Assembly: GCA_965226245.1 (NCBI GenBank)
Contig: CBDDCL010000015.1
Location: 1 to 64,000, forward strand
Length of the DNA stretch: 64,000 nucleotides
Source: CBDCYS01 sp965226245
Lineage (GTDB): Bacteria > Acidobacteriota > Terriglobia > Bryobacterales > UBA6623
Direction: 5' to 3'
The notes beneath the pieces were generated by a model. The model ran no database searches. It was not told the DNA's origin and saw nothing but the letters and a program-made list of their open reading frames with translations. Below, piece after piece: positions 17,743-26,941 of this stretch. The stretch's first letter is position 1, and every line of letters starts with the position of its first letter. A program made the translations under genes and the position numbers.

Positions 17743-18318
17743 TCAGGGCAGTTGCTTGCGGGGCTTGGCCTCGAAGACCATGTGCCGTCCCGCCCTCTTG
17801 TTTCCGGGGGCGTGTTCGAGAAAAAGTTCGCGGTAAGTGGCGGTGATGTAATCATCCGGCCTAAAACCGAGTTGGGCGCCCGTGGAATCGATCCACTCTG
17901 GTTCTCCTTCGAGTTCCAAGTAGTTTCCGATCGGGGTTTCGTCGAGCAGGACCTCGCCTTTGGCGCCCGACTGCTTGAATTGGGTCCGGTACTTTTCGTA
18001 GCGCCAGGCGACACGGTAGTCCAGAGCGTTCAAGATACGGATCATTGAATTCGTGTCCGTCGTTTCGATCTCGAATTCCTGGCGCACTTTATGGAGAGAC
18101 GGCCCTTGCATCGGCCGCTTCACAGTGAGCAGGCAGCGCTTGCCGGCTGAGCGAACACGCAACAGGCAGCCCGCTCGCAGGAGAGATTCGTCGGCGCGGT
18201 CAAAGACCAGATTGTGCTCCAGGCAGCGGCGGACGGACACTCGCCATCCGAGACGGCGGAGGAGCCGCCGCATCGTCTCCACCTTAACAACGGGGAGCTT
18301 GATTTCCGTTTCCGTCAT
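17743..18318 (-). CDS. CYTH-domain protein (class IV adenylate cyclase/thiamine triphosphatase-like)
   Basis: This 191-residue protein begins MTETEIKLPV, with the ExExK signature of CYTH enzymes. The arginine and lysine pairs that bind triphosphate follow (CLLRVRSAGKRCLLTVKRP), as do the acidic strand residues in QEFEIET and YLELEGEP. CYTH proteins bind a triphosphate and metal ions in a tunnel. Bacterial members are adenylate cyclases, thiamine triphosphatases or inorganic triphosphatases, and sequence alone does not separate these. It is in the usual size range. The region around its start codon resembles sequence at 46296-46350. Confidence 0.83.
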   Translation of the reverse strand: MTETEIKLPVVKVETMRRLLRRLGWRVSVRRCLEHNLVFDRADESLLRAGCLLRVRSAGKRCLLTVKRPMQGPSLHKVRQEFEIETTDTNSMIRILNALDYRVAWRYEKYRTQFKQSGAKGEVLLDETPIGNYLELEGEPEWIDSTGAQLGFRPDDYITATYRELFLEHAPGNKRAGRHMVFEAKPRKQLP

Positions 18319-18529
18319 GTAGTACCTCTATCGTGAAATTCTTGCAAAATGTGGCAGGAAATTCGGGAGCCAGATTCAGAGCCCCGACCGTGAGGGAGGG
18401 GTTGCCGCTTCGACCCGCGGAATCCGACAGCGGCCACGCGCCCTCTTTGGTTGCGGCTCGTCCGCTTTAGGGGGTTGGACGGGAAACCGTAACGGCCGGC
18501 CAATGCGGATCAATGCAAAGGGCCGGGGC
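18319..18529. other. Intergenic region with dispersed repeat sequences
   Basis: This 210-bp gap between the CYTH gene and the polyprenyl synthase gene holds AGCCCCGACCGTGAGGGAGG and CGCCCTCTTTGGTTGCGGC. Related versions of both occur at 10470-10610. No gene is supported here. Confidence 0.45.
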
Positions 18530-19543
18530 TCAGCTCTGGCGATCGACGACCCAGTCGGAAACCGAGTAGAGTGCGCGCTTGTAAGGCGACTCATCGAAGC
18601 GGGTCAACTGCTCGGTGGCGCGCTCGGTGTATTCGACGGCACGGCTCCTCACGGTTTCAATTCCGTCGTACCTGTCGACGAGCGAGCGGATTTCCGCGAA
18701 CGGCACGGAGTCGTAGTTGCCATCCTTGAGGACGGTTTCGACTAGGCGCTTCTCTTCAGGGGTACAGCGCTCGAGTGCGAGTATGAGCGGTAAGGTTACT
18801 TTTCCCTCGCGGAGGTCGTTGCCGACGGGCTTGCCGAGCGTTGCCTCGTCAGCGGTGAAGTCCAGTATGTCGTCGATCAACTGGAAGGCCGTACCGAGGT
18901 TCCAGCCGTAATCGGCGAGCCGCTGTTCCACATCTGACCCGGCGTCGGCGAGCACCGCGCCCAAGCGGGCGCAGACACAAAACAGGCAAGCGGTTTTGCG
19001 ATTGACCAAATCCAGATGCTGTTCGGGTGTGACGTCGATGCGGCCCGCCCGCTCCATCTGCATCAGCTCGCCTTCGACCATCATCTGGGTGAGCTCGATC
19101 AGCGAGTCGAGCACATAGAAATTTCGCTCCCGCAGCGCCAGATTGAAGGCCTGCATGTAGAGCCAGTCGCCGGCAAGGACGCTGGTTTGGTTTCCCCACC
19201 GCTGGTTGGTCGAGGGCCTGCCGCGGCGAACCGCGGCGCCATCAATGATGTCGTCGTGGACGAGCGTCGCTGTGTGAATCACTTCCACCACCGCCCCCAT
19301 GCGGATGGCTGATTCACCGCGATACCCGCAGAGACCGCTCGAAAGCAGCAGCAGAGCAGGGCGCAGGCGCTTGCCCCCGCTTAGCTGCAGGTGCTGGTTG
19401 ATGGCCGTAACCGCTTCGACCGAGCAGACGGTGTCAACGCCGATCGCTTCTTCGACACGCTCGAGGTCAGCGGCAATCAGTGCAATGACCTCGTGGCGCG
19501 ACATCGCCTGGGCCTTGATCGCCTGGGCCTTAATTGTTTCCAT
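18530..19543 (-). CDS. Polyprenyl diphosphate synthase (long-chain trans-prenyltransferase)
   Basis: This 337-residue all-helical prenyltransferase condenses isopentenyl diphosphate onto an allylic diphosphate, probably to make the quinone side chain. Both Asp-rich Mg2+ sites are present: the first in ATLVHDDIIDGA (DDIID at about residues 97-101) and the second in FQLIDDILDFT. The GGKRLRP motif at about 56-62 binds the diphosphate. The octaprenyl/solanesyl class is likely but chain length is not determined. The start is ATG 19543; Met 19504 is an alternative with AAGG upstream. The N-terminus contains a tandem IKAQA-IKAQA duplication. It is the last gene of a four-gene operon, 25 bp after tatD. 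Confidence 0.88.
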   Translation of the reverse strand: METIKAQAIKAQAMSRHEVIALIAADLERVEEAIGVDTVCSVEAVTAINQHLQLSGGKRLRPALLLLSSGLCGYRGESAIRMGAVVEVIHTATLVHDDIIDGAAVRRGRPSTNQRWGNQTSVLAGDWLYMQAFNLALRERNFYVLDSLIELTQMMVEGELMQMERAGRIDVTPEQHLDLVNRKTACLFCVCARLGAVLADAGSDVEQRLADYGWNLGTAFQLIDDILDFTADEATLGKPVGNDLREGKVTLPLILALERCTPEEKRLVETVLKDGNYDSVPFAEIRSLVDRYDGIETVRSRAVEYTERATEQLTRFDESPYKRALYSVSDWVVDRQS

Positions 19544-19568
19544 GATGCGGGGAACGGAGAGTTTCAGT

Positions 19569-20366
19569 TTATACTTCCATGACAGAAACAGGCAAATCGA
19601 AAAGCCTGCGGAAGTTTGCCGTCGTCGCCATGGCCACTTCTTCATCGCCCCGTCCGCGCACCTCGGCGAGCTTACGCGCGGTTTCGGTGACGTAGCAAGG
19701 CTCGTTGCGCCGTATTTTGCGATAGGGCGCGGGCGTTAGGTAGGGTGCATCAGTTTCAACCAGCAAGCACTCCAGCGGAAGACGCGCGGCTGTTCGCCTC
19801 AACTCATCTGAACGCTTGAAGGTCAGCATCCCCCCGAAGGCGATCATAAATCCACTGTCGATGGAACGTTTCGCATGCTCGTAGTCTCCCGAGAAACAAT
19901 GCATGATACCGCCCAGACCGCTCGGACGCCAGTGCTCTTCCAATAGATCGAGGGTTTCCGGCCAGGCATCGCGCGTGTGGATGACGATCGGCTTGCGGGC
20001 CTGCCGGGCCACTTCCATCTGCCTGACAAAAACGTCGCGCTGGATTTCCCGGGGGGAATTGTCGTAGTGGAAGTCGAGACCGATTTCCCCCACGGCGAGA
20101 ACTTTCTCGTGCGAGCAAAGCGCGGCTAAGCGGTCGAAGGCCCCGGCATCCGCCTTGCGGGCGTCGTGGGGATGCACGCCGACCGTTGCGAAAACGTTGC
20201 TAAGCCGGTCGGCCAAGCGGATCGCGGGTTCGAGGTCGGGGGGGCCCTCACCGGTTCCGATTGCGAGGATCAACCCGACGCCCGCCGCCTTGGCACGTTC
20301 GAGAACTTGCGGGCGGTCGTCGTCAAATGCCGGGTCATCGAGGTGGCAGTGAGAGTCGACGATCAC
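19569..20366 (-). CDS. tatD: TatD-family metal-dependent deoxyribonuclease
   Basis: This 265-residue TIM-barrel hydrolase starts MIVDSHCHLDDPAF, with the HxH metal motif. It continues with VGVHPHDA, VGEIGLDFHYD, PIVIHTRDA, GIMHCFSGD and LVETDAPYLTP, the full set of TatD metal and catalytic residues. TatD proteins are 3'-5' DNA/RNA exonucleases and are often linked to metG. Here the start overlaps the metG stop by four bases, so the two are translationally coupled. Confidence 0.93.
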   Translation of the reverse strand: MIVDSHCHLDDPAFDDDRPQVLERAKAAGVGLILAIGTGEGPPDLEPAIRLADRLSNVFATVGVHPHDARKADAGAFDRLAALCSHEKVLAVGEIGLDFHYDNSPREIQRDVFVRQMEVARQARKPIVIHTRDAWPETLDLLEEHWRPSGLGGIMHCFSGDYEHAKRSIDSGFMIAFGGMLTFKRSDELRRTAARLPLECLLVETDAPYLTPAPYRKIRRNEPCYVTETARKLAEVRGRGDEEVAMATTANFRRLFDLPVSVMEV

Positions 20367-22402
20367 CTCAAAGGGGCTCCAGCGGGCACGTCCTCGTGAA
20401 ACCCCGCGAGGACGGGCTTGCCGCCATCCACGCTGGCGGCGACGATCATTCCATTCGATTCAACGCCGCGCATTTTGCGGGGTTTGAGATTCGCGACGAT
20501 CACGACCTTGCGGCCGATCAGGGACTCGGGTTCGTAGGCCTCCGCGATACCGGCCACGATGGAGCGTGGTTCAGGCTCGCCAATGTCCACCATCAGGTGC
20601 AGCAGGCGGTCGGTCTTGGGAACTCTTTCGGCGGATTTGACTTCTCCGACCCGCATCTCGACTTTCATGAAGTCTTCGAACTTGATTTTCGGTTCTTGCG
20701 GCGGTTCAGTGGCGGCGGCAGCGGGTTCAGTGGCCGCGTCTTTCGAACTCGCGCTCGCCGCGGCTTCGTCCGGGGCCGCCGTCTCCGCTGCCGGCTCGGA
20801 TGTCTGCTTGCCCATGATTTCAGCTTGTTCTTTCAATGTTTCCTTCTCCAGTTCTTTCATTTTTTCAACAGTTTCTTCGACGCCCAGCCTGGGAAAGACA
20901 GCACTCGCTTCACCGACTTTAATGCCTGCTTGCAGTTGACCCCAATGGAGGCCGGATAGCTGCACCTCACCGAGCGGAGTCGTCTGAGAGAGCTGCTTCC
21001 AGATCGTGGCCGTGGCCTTGGGCATCACCGGGTGCAGCAGCACGCAGGCAATCCGCAGCACCTCGGCGGAGTTGTACAGCGTCTCGCGCAGCGTTGCCTG
21101 AGACTCCTCGTCGCTGTTCTTGGCCAGCACCCAGGGCTTGCGCTCGACAATGTACTTATCCACCGTGCTGAGCATGGCCCAGATCGCCTCTAGCCCGCGA
21201 GAGAACTCAAAGTTCTCGAAAAATTCAGTGGTCTGGGAGATCGTGCTCCGGGCCGTTGCAGCGATTTCGCCGCCATCGCCGGGGGAAGCCGGCGCCTCTC
21301 CATCGAAATAGCGGTGAATCATCGCGAGGGTGCGGCTCACCAGGTTGCCGAGCCCATTGGCCAAGTCGGAGTTATAGCGCTCCACCAGGGCGTCGTAGCT
21401 AAAGTTACCGTCCTTCCCAAAAACGATTTCACGGAGCAGGTAATAGCGCAGCGACTCAATCCCCATGACCTGGTCGATCGGAGACGCCCGCACGATGTTC
21501 CCCCGGGACTTGCTCATCTTGTGCTCCTGGAAGATGAGCCAGCCATGGGCAAAGACTTGTTTCGGAAGAGGGAGTTCGGCGGCCAAGAGAAACGCCGGCC
21601 AGTAGACGGCGTGGAAGCGCAGAATCTCTTTCCCGACCAAGTGCAAATCGGCGGGCCAAAGTCGATTGGGGTCGACCTTCTCCTGTTGCTCCTCGCCGTA
21701 GCCGAGGGCGGTCATGTAGTTGGTCAGCGCGTCGAACCAGACGTAGAAGACGTGTCCTTCGTCTCCAGGCAGCGGGATACCCCACTTCAGGTTCGAGCGG
21801 CTGATCGACAGGTCCCTCAAGCCGCCGCGGACAAACGAGAGAACCTCGTTGCGGCGCGATTCGGGACGTATGAACTCAGGATATTCCTCGTAGAACCGCA
21901 GCAGCTTGTCCTGATACTCAGAGAGCTTGAAGAAGTAGTTTTCTTCCGTGACCGTCTCGGTTGGGCGGCCGCAGTCGGGGCAGGGTGATCCCGGCTCGGC
22001 ATCGTTCACGTAGAGTTCGCAATTCGGGCAGTATTGGCCGCTGTAGCTGCCTTTGTAGATAGCTCCTTTCTCTTTGCACAAAGAAAACAGCCATTGGACA
22101 GCTCGGGCATGGCGTGGCTCGGTGGTCCGAACGAAATCGTCGTAGTCGATGCCGAGTTCATCCCACTGCCACCGGAACGCAGCCGCCACGCGATCGGCGT
22201 AATGCCGCGGTTCCCAGCCGGCGCTTCGCCCGGCGGCCTCGACTTTTTGCCCGTGTTCATCGGTACCGGTCACGAGGTAGACGTCGTCTCCCATCATGCG
22301 CCGGAAGCGTTTCACCGTGTCGGCCACGAGGGTGGTGTAGGTGTGGCCGATGTGGGGCGTGGCGTTGACGTAGTAGATCGGAGTCGTGAGGTAGTACTTC
22401 AT
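20363..22402 (-). CDS. metG: Methionyl-tRNA synthetase with C-terminal tRNA-binding domain
   Basis: This 679-residue class I synthetase charges tRNA-Met. The HIGH motif is at residues 17-20 and KMSKSRG near residue 295. The zinc knuckle CPNC with CPDC lies near residues 127-146. After the anticodon-binding helices and an Ala/Glu-rich linker (about residues 525-570), the last 110 residues form an EMAP-II/Arc1p-like OB fold (KFEDFMKVEMRVGEVKSAER), which gives dimerisation and tRNA binding. It is 45 bp downstream of larC and overlaps tatD by four bases. Confidence 0.96.
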   Translation of the reverse strand: MKYYLTTPIYYVNATPHIGHTYTTLVADTVKRFRRMMGDDVYLVTGTDEHGQKVEAAGRSAGWEPRHYADRVAAAFRWQWDELGIDYDDFVRTTEPRHARAVQWLFSLCKEKGAIYKGSYSGQYCPNCELYVNDAEPGSPCPDCGRPTETVTEENYFFKLSEYQDKLLRFYEEYPEFIRPESRRNEVLSFVRGGLRDLSISRSNLKWGIPLPGDEGHVFYVWFDALTNYMTALGYGEEQQEKVDPNRLWPADLHLVGKEILRFHAVYWPAFLLAAELPLPKQVFAHGWLIFQEHKMSKSRGNIVRASPIDQVMGIESLRYYLLREIVFGKDGNFSYDALVERYNSDLANGLGNLVSRTLAMIHRYFDGEAPASPGDGGEIAATARSTISQTTEFFENFEFSRGLEAIWAMLSTVDKYIVERKPWVLAKNSDEESQATLRETLYNSAEVLRIACVLLHPVMPKATATIWKQLSQTTPLGEVQLSGLHWGQLQAGIKVGEASAVFPRLGVEETVEKMKELEKETLKEQAEIMGKQTSEPAAETAAPDEAAASASSKDAATEPAAAATEPPQEPKIKFEDFMKVEMRVGEVKSAERVPKTDRLLHLMVDIGEPEPRSIVAGIAEAYEPESLIGRKVVIVANLKPRKMRGVESNGMIVAASVDGGKPVLAGFHEDVPAGAPLR

Positions 22403-22447
22403 GTTTTTCTGCTGAAGTTATTGACAGAAAGCCGATCACATGCGGTC

Positions 22448-23632
22448 TTAGCTTGTCTCGCTATCACCCATGCGCAGATACTCGAAGTTTGCCTGCTGCA
22501 TCACGTCCTTGAGGGGCACGCCTTGCTGGATAGCGATTTTGCGGCAGTCATCATATTCGGGAGTGAAATTGCGTACCGAGCCATTCTCTGATGCGACTTT
22601 CACCCGGACATTGCCGAACTTCGTCGTGACCTGCCGCCAGGTGCGCTCAAGCACTCGCCGCTGCGCGGCATACATGCGAATTCCCAAAGTCGTTGTCTCG
22701 GCGAACAGCAGCGCGCCCAGTTCCTCGCGGTCTGCGGGTTTGGCCAGCACCGAAATCATGAATCCGGGACGATCCTTTTTCATATAGACCGGCGCCAATG
22801 TCACATCGAGGGCGCCGGCTTCCAATAGGCGCTCGCGGACATAGCCCGCTAGTTGCGGGTTCATGTCATCCACATTCGCTTCGATGACGAAAACCTCGGT
22901 GGTTTCCACGGCCTGGCTTTGCTCGCCGACGACAACGCGCAAGAGGTTCGCTCTGCCGCTGAAGTCTCGATCCCCCGCCCCGTAGCCGATCGCCGAGGTT
23001 CGCATGGCCGGCATGGCGCCGAACTCCGAGGCGAGGGTTGCGACAATCGCCGCGCCGGTCGGGGTCGTCAGCTCAACCGCGGGACCGTCGGAATACGTTG
23101 GTATCCCCTTGACTAGGGCAGCCGTGGCCGGCGCCGGGACCGGCATGACTCCATGGGCGGCTTGGATTGTGCCGCTGCCCAGATTTAACGGCGAGCAGTA
23201 GATCTTTTCGACGCCGAGCAACTGGAACCCAATGCAGACGCCGACGATGTCGGTGATCGAATCGAGCGCTCCGACTTCGTGGAAATGAACCTTCTCGACG
23301 GGCGCCTGATGAATGGCGGCTTCGACTTTTCCGAGCCGGCGGAAGATCTGGACGCTGCGGTTCTTTATTTCCTCATCGAGCGCGCTGGCATGAATGATCT
23401 CCTCGATGCGGCTGAGCGAGCGGTGGTGGTGATCTTGCGCGACATCGACGGTCAGGTTGGTTCCGCCAATGCCGGCGCGGAGGCACTTTTCGAACTTGAG
23501 CTCGATGCCGTCGAGTCCCAGCTTGGCAATTCCCGAGCGCAACTCCTCCTGGCCGGCGCCCGCATCGGCCAAGGCGCCCAGCAGCATGTCTCCGCTGATG
23601 CCGGAGAAGCATTCCAGGTAGCAGATCTTCAT
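22448..23632 (-). CDS. larC: LarC-family nickel-pincer cofactor biosynthesis protein
   Basis: This 394-residue protein begins MKICYLECFSGISGDMLLGA, the diagnostic start of LarC (formerly DUF111). Further signatures are EKVHFHEVGALDSITDIVG, ELTTPTGAAIVATLA and EANVDDMNPQL. A His-rich DHHHRSLSRI stretch near residue 70 is typical. LarC inserts nickel into the pyridinium dithiocarboxylate precursor in a CTP-dependent step, making the cofactor of lactate racemase and other LarA enzymes. It is one continuous frame here, whereas some bacteria split it. No larA, larB or larE is in the window. It is the first gene of the operon with metG. Confidence 0.9.
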   Translation of the reverse strand: MKICYLECFSGISGDMLLGALADAGAGQEELRSGIAKLGLDGIELKFEKCLRAGIGGTNLTVDVAQDHHHRSLSRIEEIIHASALDEEIKNRSVQIFRRLGKVEAAIHQAPVEKVHFHEVGALDSITDIVGVCIGFQLLGVEKIYCSPLNLGSGTIQAAHGVMPVPAPATAALVKGIPTYSDGPAVELTTPTGAAIVATLASEFGAMPAMRTSAIGYGAGDRDFSGRANLLRVVVGEQSQAVETTEVFVIEANVDDMNPQLAGYVRERLLEAGALDVTLAPVYMKKDRPGFMISVLAKPADREELGALLFAETTTLGIRMYAAQRRVLERTWRQVTTKFGNVRVKVASENGSVRNFTPEYDDCRKIAIQQGVPLKDVMQQANFEYLRMGDSETS

Positions 23633-24092
23633 GGCGGCCCGTGAGGCTGGATTCCGCTTCCGATCGGCAAGCGCGCAGCCATCACGCGGCTTTCGCGGCC
23701 CAGCGGGCTGCATGAACGGATGAGGCCGGCAAGAAACGATATTTCGCCGGAATACGGGAGAAAACCAGCCTTTTCATGGTATCAGACGAGAGGATGCGGG
23801 CCGTGGCCGCAAGGGTTTGCGAAAAAATCGGGTAGAGTCCACTTCGCGCCGCTGAGACACATTGAATCCTTGGGACTTGTGCTGGCGGCGGCCGGCACAG
23901 TCCCCATTTTCACCCCCTGTAAGCGCAAGGGTGAGGTCAAGCTGTCTCGGTGAAGCCGCGGCTACGGTTGGCTCAGGAACTGGTTCGCCCGCCAATCTTT
24001 CAGTCATGGGCGGACATCAGGCATGGGCGCATTGCAAACCGGCGCGCCGTTCGCTAGATTATCGGCTGTCCCGTGGTAATAAGGAGTCCATC
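23633..24092. other. Intergenic region with repeat-like motif
   Basis: No gene is supported in these 460 bp between larC and the enolase-superfamily gene, which are transcribed divergently. The segment near 23896-23913 (CACAGTCCCCATTTTCACCC) resembles the arm of the inverted repeat at 368-399 and a sequence at 27903. AAGGAG at 24081-24086 is the ribosome binding site of the next gene. Confidence 0.5.
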
Positions 24093-25343
24093 ATGAAACG
24101 AAGACAATTTCTCGCCAAGACAGCCCTGGCCTCGGCCGCCGCGCCGCTGAGTGCTGCTCCCATGCTGCAAGCTCCCGCTCCCATGGGCGATAAGCCCGCC
24201 ATCAAGATCAGCGACATCAAGACCTTCCTGGTTTGGAACGGCGGCCGCAACTGGGTCTACGTCAAAGTCGAAACCGACCAGGGCATTTCGGGCATTGGCG
24301 AAGCCTACTCCGTGGGTCCCGACGAGGCCACGGTAAAGGTCATCGAGGACTATAAACTCTGGCTGGTCGGGCAGGACCCCCGCAACATCCAATACCTGTG
24401 GGACTTGATGTATAACACCACGCGTTTTCCCGGTGGCTCGATCACCGGCTCAGCCATCAGCGGCATTGAACATGCCTTGTGGGACATCGCCGGCAAAGCG
24501 GCCGGCCTGCCGGTATGGGCCCTGCTCGGAGGCCGTGTTCGGAACAAAGTCCGCACCTACCAGAGCATCGGCGGCGCGACGGCCGAAGAGGCGGCCGAGA
24601 ACGCTCTCCGGCTCGTCGACAAATACGGCTACACCGCTGTCAAGATGTCCCCTCACAATCCAGGTGACAATGCCATGCCGTATAACCAAGTGACCCGCAT
24701 TGCGGGTCAGCGAGTGCGGGCTGTTCGCGAGGCGGTTGGGCCGGACGTCGACATCGGAGTGGATATCCACGCCCGCTATTTCGAGGTGCAACGCGCGATT
24801 CGCGTCGCCAAGGAGATCGAGCCGTACAATCCGTTTTGGCTCGAAGAACCGATTCGCCCCGAAAATTTCGATGCCATGAAAAAGCTGGCCGACCACGTGA
24901 GCATTCCGCTGGCGAGCGGTGAATGCAACTACACGAGATACGAGTTTCGCGACCTCATCAACATTCAAGCCCTCGACATCATCCAGCCCGATATTTGCGT
25001 TTGCGGCGGAATCATGGAGATGAAGAAGATCGCCGCCATGGCCGAGGCGCAGTACATGGTCGTCGCGCCCCACAATCCCATGAGCCCCCTGGCAGCCGCG
25101 GTGAACGTGCACTTCGCCGCCTCGACGCCGAACTTCCTCATCCTCGAATACCGCGCGCCGGACGCCGGGGCATACAAGGACGTCCTCAAAGAGCCTCTGA
25201 TGGTGAAGAACGGCTATCTCGAAATCCCCAACAAGCCGGGCTGGGGCGTCGAACTCAACGAAGAAGCCTTTCCGAGCATGCCGCCAAGGCCCTGGAAGAG
25301 GCGTACAGGCTACCGCGCCGACGGCTCGGTGGCGTTTATTTAG
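24093..25343 (+). CDS. Tat-exported enolase-superfamily dehydratase (galactonate dehydratase-like)
   Basis: This 416-residue protein starts MKRRQFLAKTALASAAA, a clear twin-arginine signal. The mandelate racemase/muconate lactonising fold follows. Metal ligands are Asp in IGVDIHARY, Glu in WLEEPIRPEN and Glu in ASGECNYTR; the His in VDIHAR and the His in VAPHNPM match the acid/base pair of the D-galactonate dehydratase branch. It probably dehydrates a sugar acid. Export is unusual for this superfamily but common in Acidobacteria and Planctomycetes. AAGGAG is placed ideally before ATG 24093. The stop overlaps the end of the convergent uma2 gene by four bases. Confidence 0.85.
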   Translation: MKRRQFLAKTALASAAAPLSAAPMLQAPAPMGDKPAIKISDIKTFLVWNGGRNWVYVKVETDQGISGIGEAYSVGPDEATVKVIEDYKLWLVGQDPRNIQYLWDLMYNTTRFPGGSITGSAISGIEHALWDIAGKAAGLPVWALLGGRVRNKVRTYQSIGGATAEEAAENALRLVDKYGYTAVKMSPHNPGDNAMPYNQVTRIAGQRVRAVREAVGPDVDIGVDIHARYFEVQRAIRVAKEIEPYNPFWLEEPIRPENFDAMKKLADHVSIPLASGECNYTRYEFRDLINIQALDIIQPDICVCGGIMEMKKIAAMAEAQYMVVAPHNPMSPLAAAVNVHFAASTPNFLILEYRAPDAGAYKDVLKEPLMVKNGYLEIPNKPGWGVELNEEAFPSMPPRPWKRRTGYRADGSVAFI

Positions 25344-25909
25344 TAGGAGGGTTCAAAAACATCTCGGAGCGCGATTCTGACGCCAGGCAAGATTCTAGGC
25401 GCTTCCAGGAACCCATCGAGCTCGACTGGCTTCGCCGTCCCTGACGAATCCCGCACGAAGGCTTTCTTCTCGCGAGGGTAGATCACCCACACGGTGTCGG
25501 CGCCGTTGTCGAGATATTGCTGTGTCTTCCGATTGAGGTCGGCGGGTGACTGAGAAGGCGACCGGACTTCCACCGCCAAATCCGGAGCACCACGGATAAA
25601 ACCCCGAGACGTGACGGGCAGCGGAAGCCTCTCCTTGCGGACAAATGCGACGTCGGGACTGCGAACGATATCGGGATCCTCCCGGAGAACGAACCCAGTG
25701 TCGGAAGAGTAAAGCTGCCCGAGTCCGCGCTTTTTCACTTCCGCGTACAACAACCCCACGATGTCTATTTCGATTCGTCCGTGTTCTTCGCCAGCCGGCG
25801 CCATCATGATCAGTTCCCCTTCGTCTAGCTCGCACTGAAAGCTGTCGTCGGGAAACTCTGCTAGCTCATCGGCGGTCATCAGAGGCCGGATGCCGGTCTG
25901 CGTCCCCAT
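25340..25909 (-). CDS. Uma2-family putative endonuclease
   Basis: This 189-residue protein has the Uma2 (DUF820) pattern: TADELAEFPDDSFQCELDEG at the N-terminus, then RSPDVAFVRKERL, and the PD-(D/E)xK-like core APDLAVEVRSPSQSPADLNR with a QQYLDNGADTVWVIYP helix-strand. Many copies occur in cyanobacteria and Acidobacteria. The biological role is unknown, and a nuclease of the restriction-like fold is the usual inference. It ends tail-to-tail with the dehydratase gene, overlapping by 4 bp. Confidence 0.85.
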   Translation of the reverse strand: MGTQTGIRPLMTADELAEFPDDSFQCELDEGELIMMAPAGEEHGRIEIDIVGLLYAEVKKRGLGQLYSSDTGFVLREDPDIVRSPDVAFVRKERLPLPVTSRGFIRGAPDLAVEVRSPSQSPADLNRKTQQYLDNGADTVWVIYPREKKAFVRDSSGTAKPVELDGFLEAPRILPGVRIALRDVFEPSY

Positions 25910-26064
25910 GTCTTGATAATAGCCGGGTTGACGCGGATCGGCAATCAGCCGGGGTCAGGTTCGGATACCATCGCTGAGGCGTATCGGACACCGGCGCCAC
26001 GATACCTGCTGAACGTTCGCCGGTCCGGCCGATGATATAATCGCTGTGCTCCTACTATTCGGCT

Positions 26065-26814
26065 TTGCAGAACTCGCTCTCGGTCGTTATTCCCTCCTAC
26101 AACGAGGAAAAGCGCCTCCCGCCCACGCTGGAGCGCGTTGCGGATTATTTGCAGCGCCGCCCCGGCCGCAAATCGGAAATTCTTGTTGTCAATGACGGAT
26201 CTTCGGACCGCACGGCGGAGGTTTCACGCCAGATGGCGGGCAAAATTCAGTCCGGCAACCTGTCGCTGCGTGTTCTGGACAACCCGGGGAACCGAGGCAA
26301 GGGCTACAGCGTGCGTTATGGCGCGGCCGAGTCGCGCTATGACTGGGTCTTGTTCACCGACGCGGACCTTTCGGCTCCCATCGAGGAATGCGACAAATTG
26401 CTGGCGGCGGTCATCGGCGGGTCCCACGAGATCGCGATTGGCTCGCGCGCTCTGGACCGCTCTCTGATCGGGGTCCATCAGCCGTTTTTTCGGGAGACGA
26501 TGGGCCGGGTTTTCAATCTGGTTGTGCGAGTGGCCACGGGGCTGCCTTTCGCGGACACGCAGTGCGGGTTCAAACTTTTTTCGGCCCGCGCGGCTCATCA
26601 CATTTTTCCCAAGCAGCAGTTGGAACGCTTCGGTTTCGACGTCGAGATTCTCTACCTCGCCCGTAAGTATGGATTCAAAGTCGCCGAGGTGCCGGTTCGA
26701 TGGAATGATGTCGAAGGCACCACAGTTGCCGCGTTCTCGGGGGCGGATGCCTTCCTTGATATTCTGCGAGTCCGGAAGAATGACTGGCTGGGGAGGTATG
26801 GGGAGGACCGTTGA
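26065..26814 (+). CDS. Family 2 glycosyltransferase, dolichyl-phosphate-glucose synthase-like
   Basis: This 249-residue GT-A enzyme starts NSLSVVIPSYNEEKRLPPTL. It has the nucleotide-binding VVNDGSSDRT, the metal-binding FTDADLSAP (DxD-like) and the acceptor region DTQCGFKLF. The pattern LERFGFDVEILYLARKYGFK is typical of dolichyl/undecaprenyl-phosphate glucosyltransferases. It should transfer a sugar from a nucleotide sugar to a lipid phosphate at the inner membrane, though no C-terminal membrane helix is present. Only a TTG start (26065) is available in frame. It precedes plsC on the same strand, separated by a 127-bp repeat element. Confidence 0.83.
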   Translation: MQNSLSVVIPSYNEEKRLPPTLERVADYLQRRPGRKSEILVVNDGSSDRTAEVSRQMAGKIQSGNLSLRVLDNPGNRGKGYSVRYGAAESRYDWVLFTDADLSAPIEECDKLLAAVIGGSHEIAIGSRALDRSLIGVHQPFFRETMGRVFNLVVRVATGLPFADTQCGFKLFSARAAHHIFPKQQLERFGFDVEILYLARKYGFKVAEVPVRWNDVEGTTVAAFSGADAFLDILRVRKNDWLGRYGEDR

Positions 26815-26939
26815 GCCGTTGATCCGTTGAGCCGTTCAGCATCGAATCGGTAGCGCTCGAAGTTCACGGCGAGCAGTTCGAAACGCGCTTCACAGTGTAA
26901 CGGTCCAACCGCTTAGCGGATCAACGGCTCAACGGACAA
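26811..26939. repeat. GTTGAGCC-type array around a 55-bp core, copy 1
   Basis: Units of GTTGAGCC and GTTGATCC (26813-26838) are followed by a 55-bp core at 26842-26896. After it come the same units inverted (GGATCAACGGCTCAACGG, up to 26935). The core matches 33600-33654 with one mismatch. The two arms could pair into a long hairpin. It fills the gap between the glycosyltransferase and plsC genes and carries no open frame. Confidence 0.75.
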
Positions 26940-26941
26940 AA

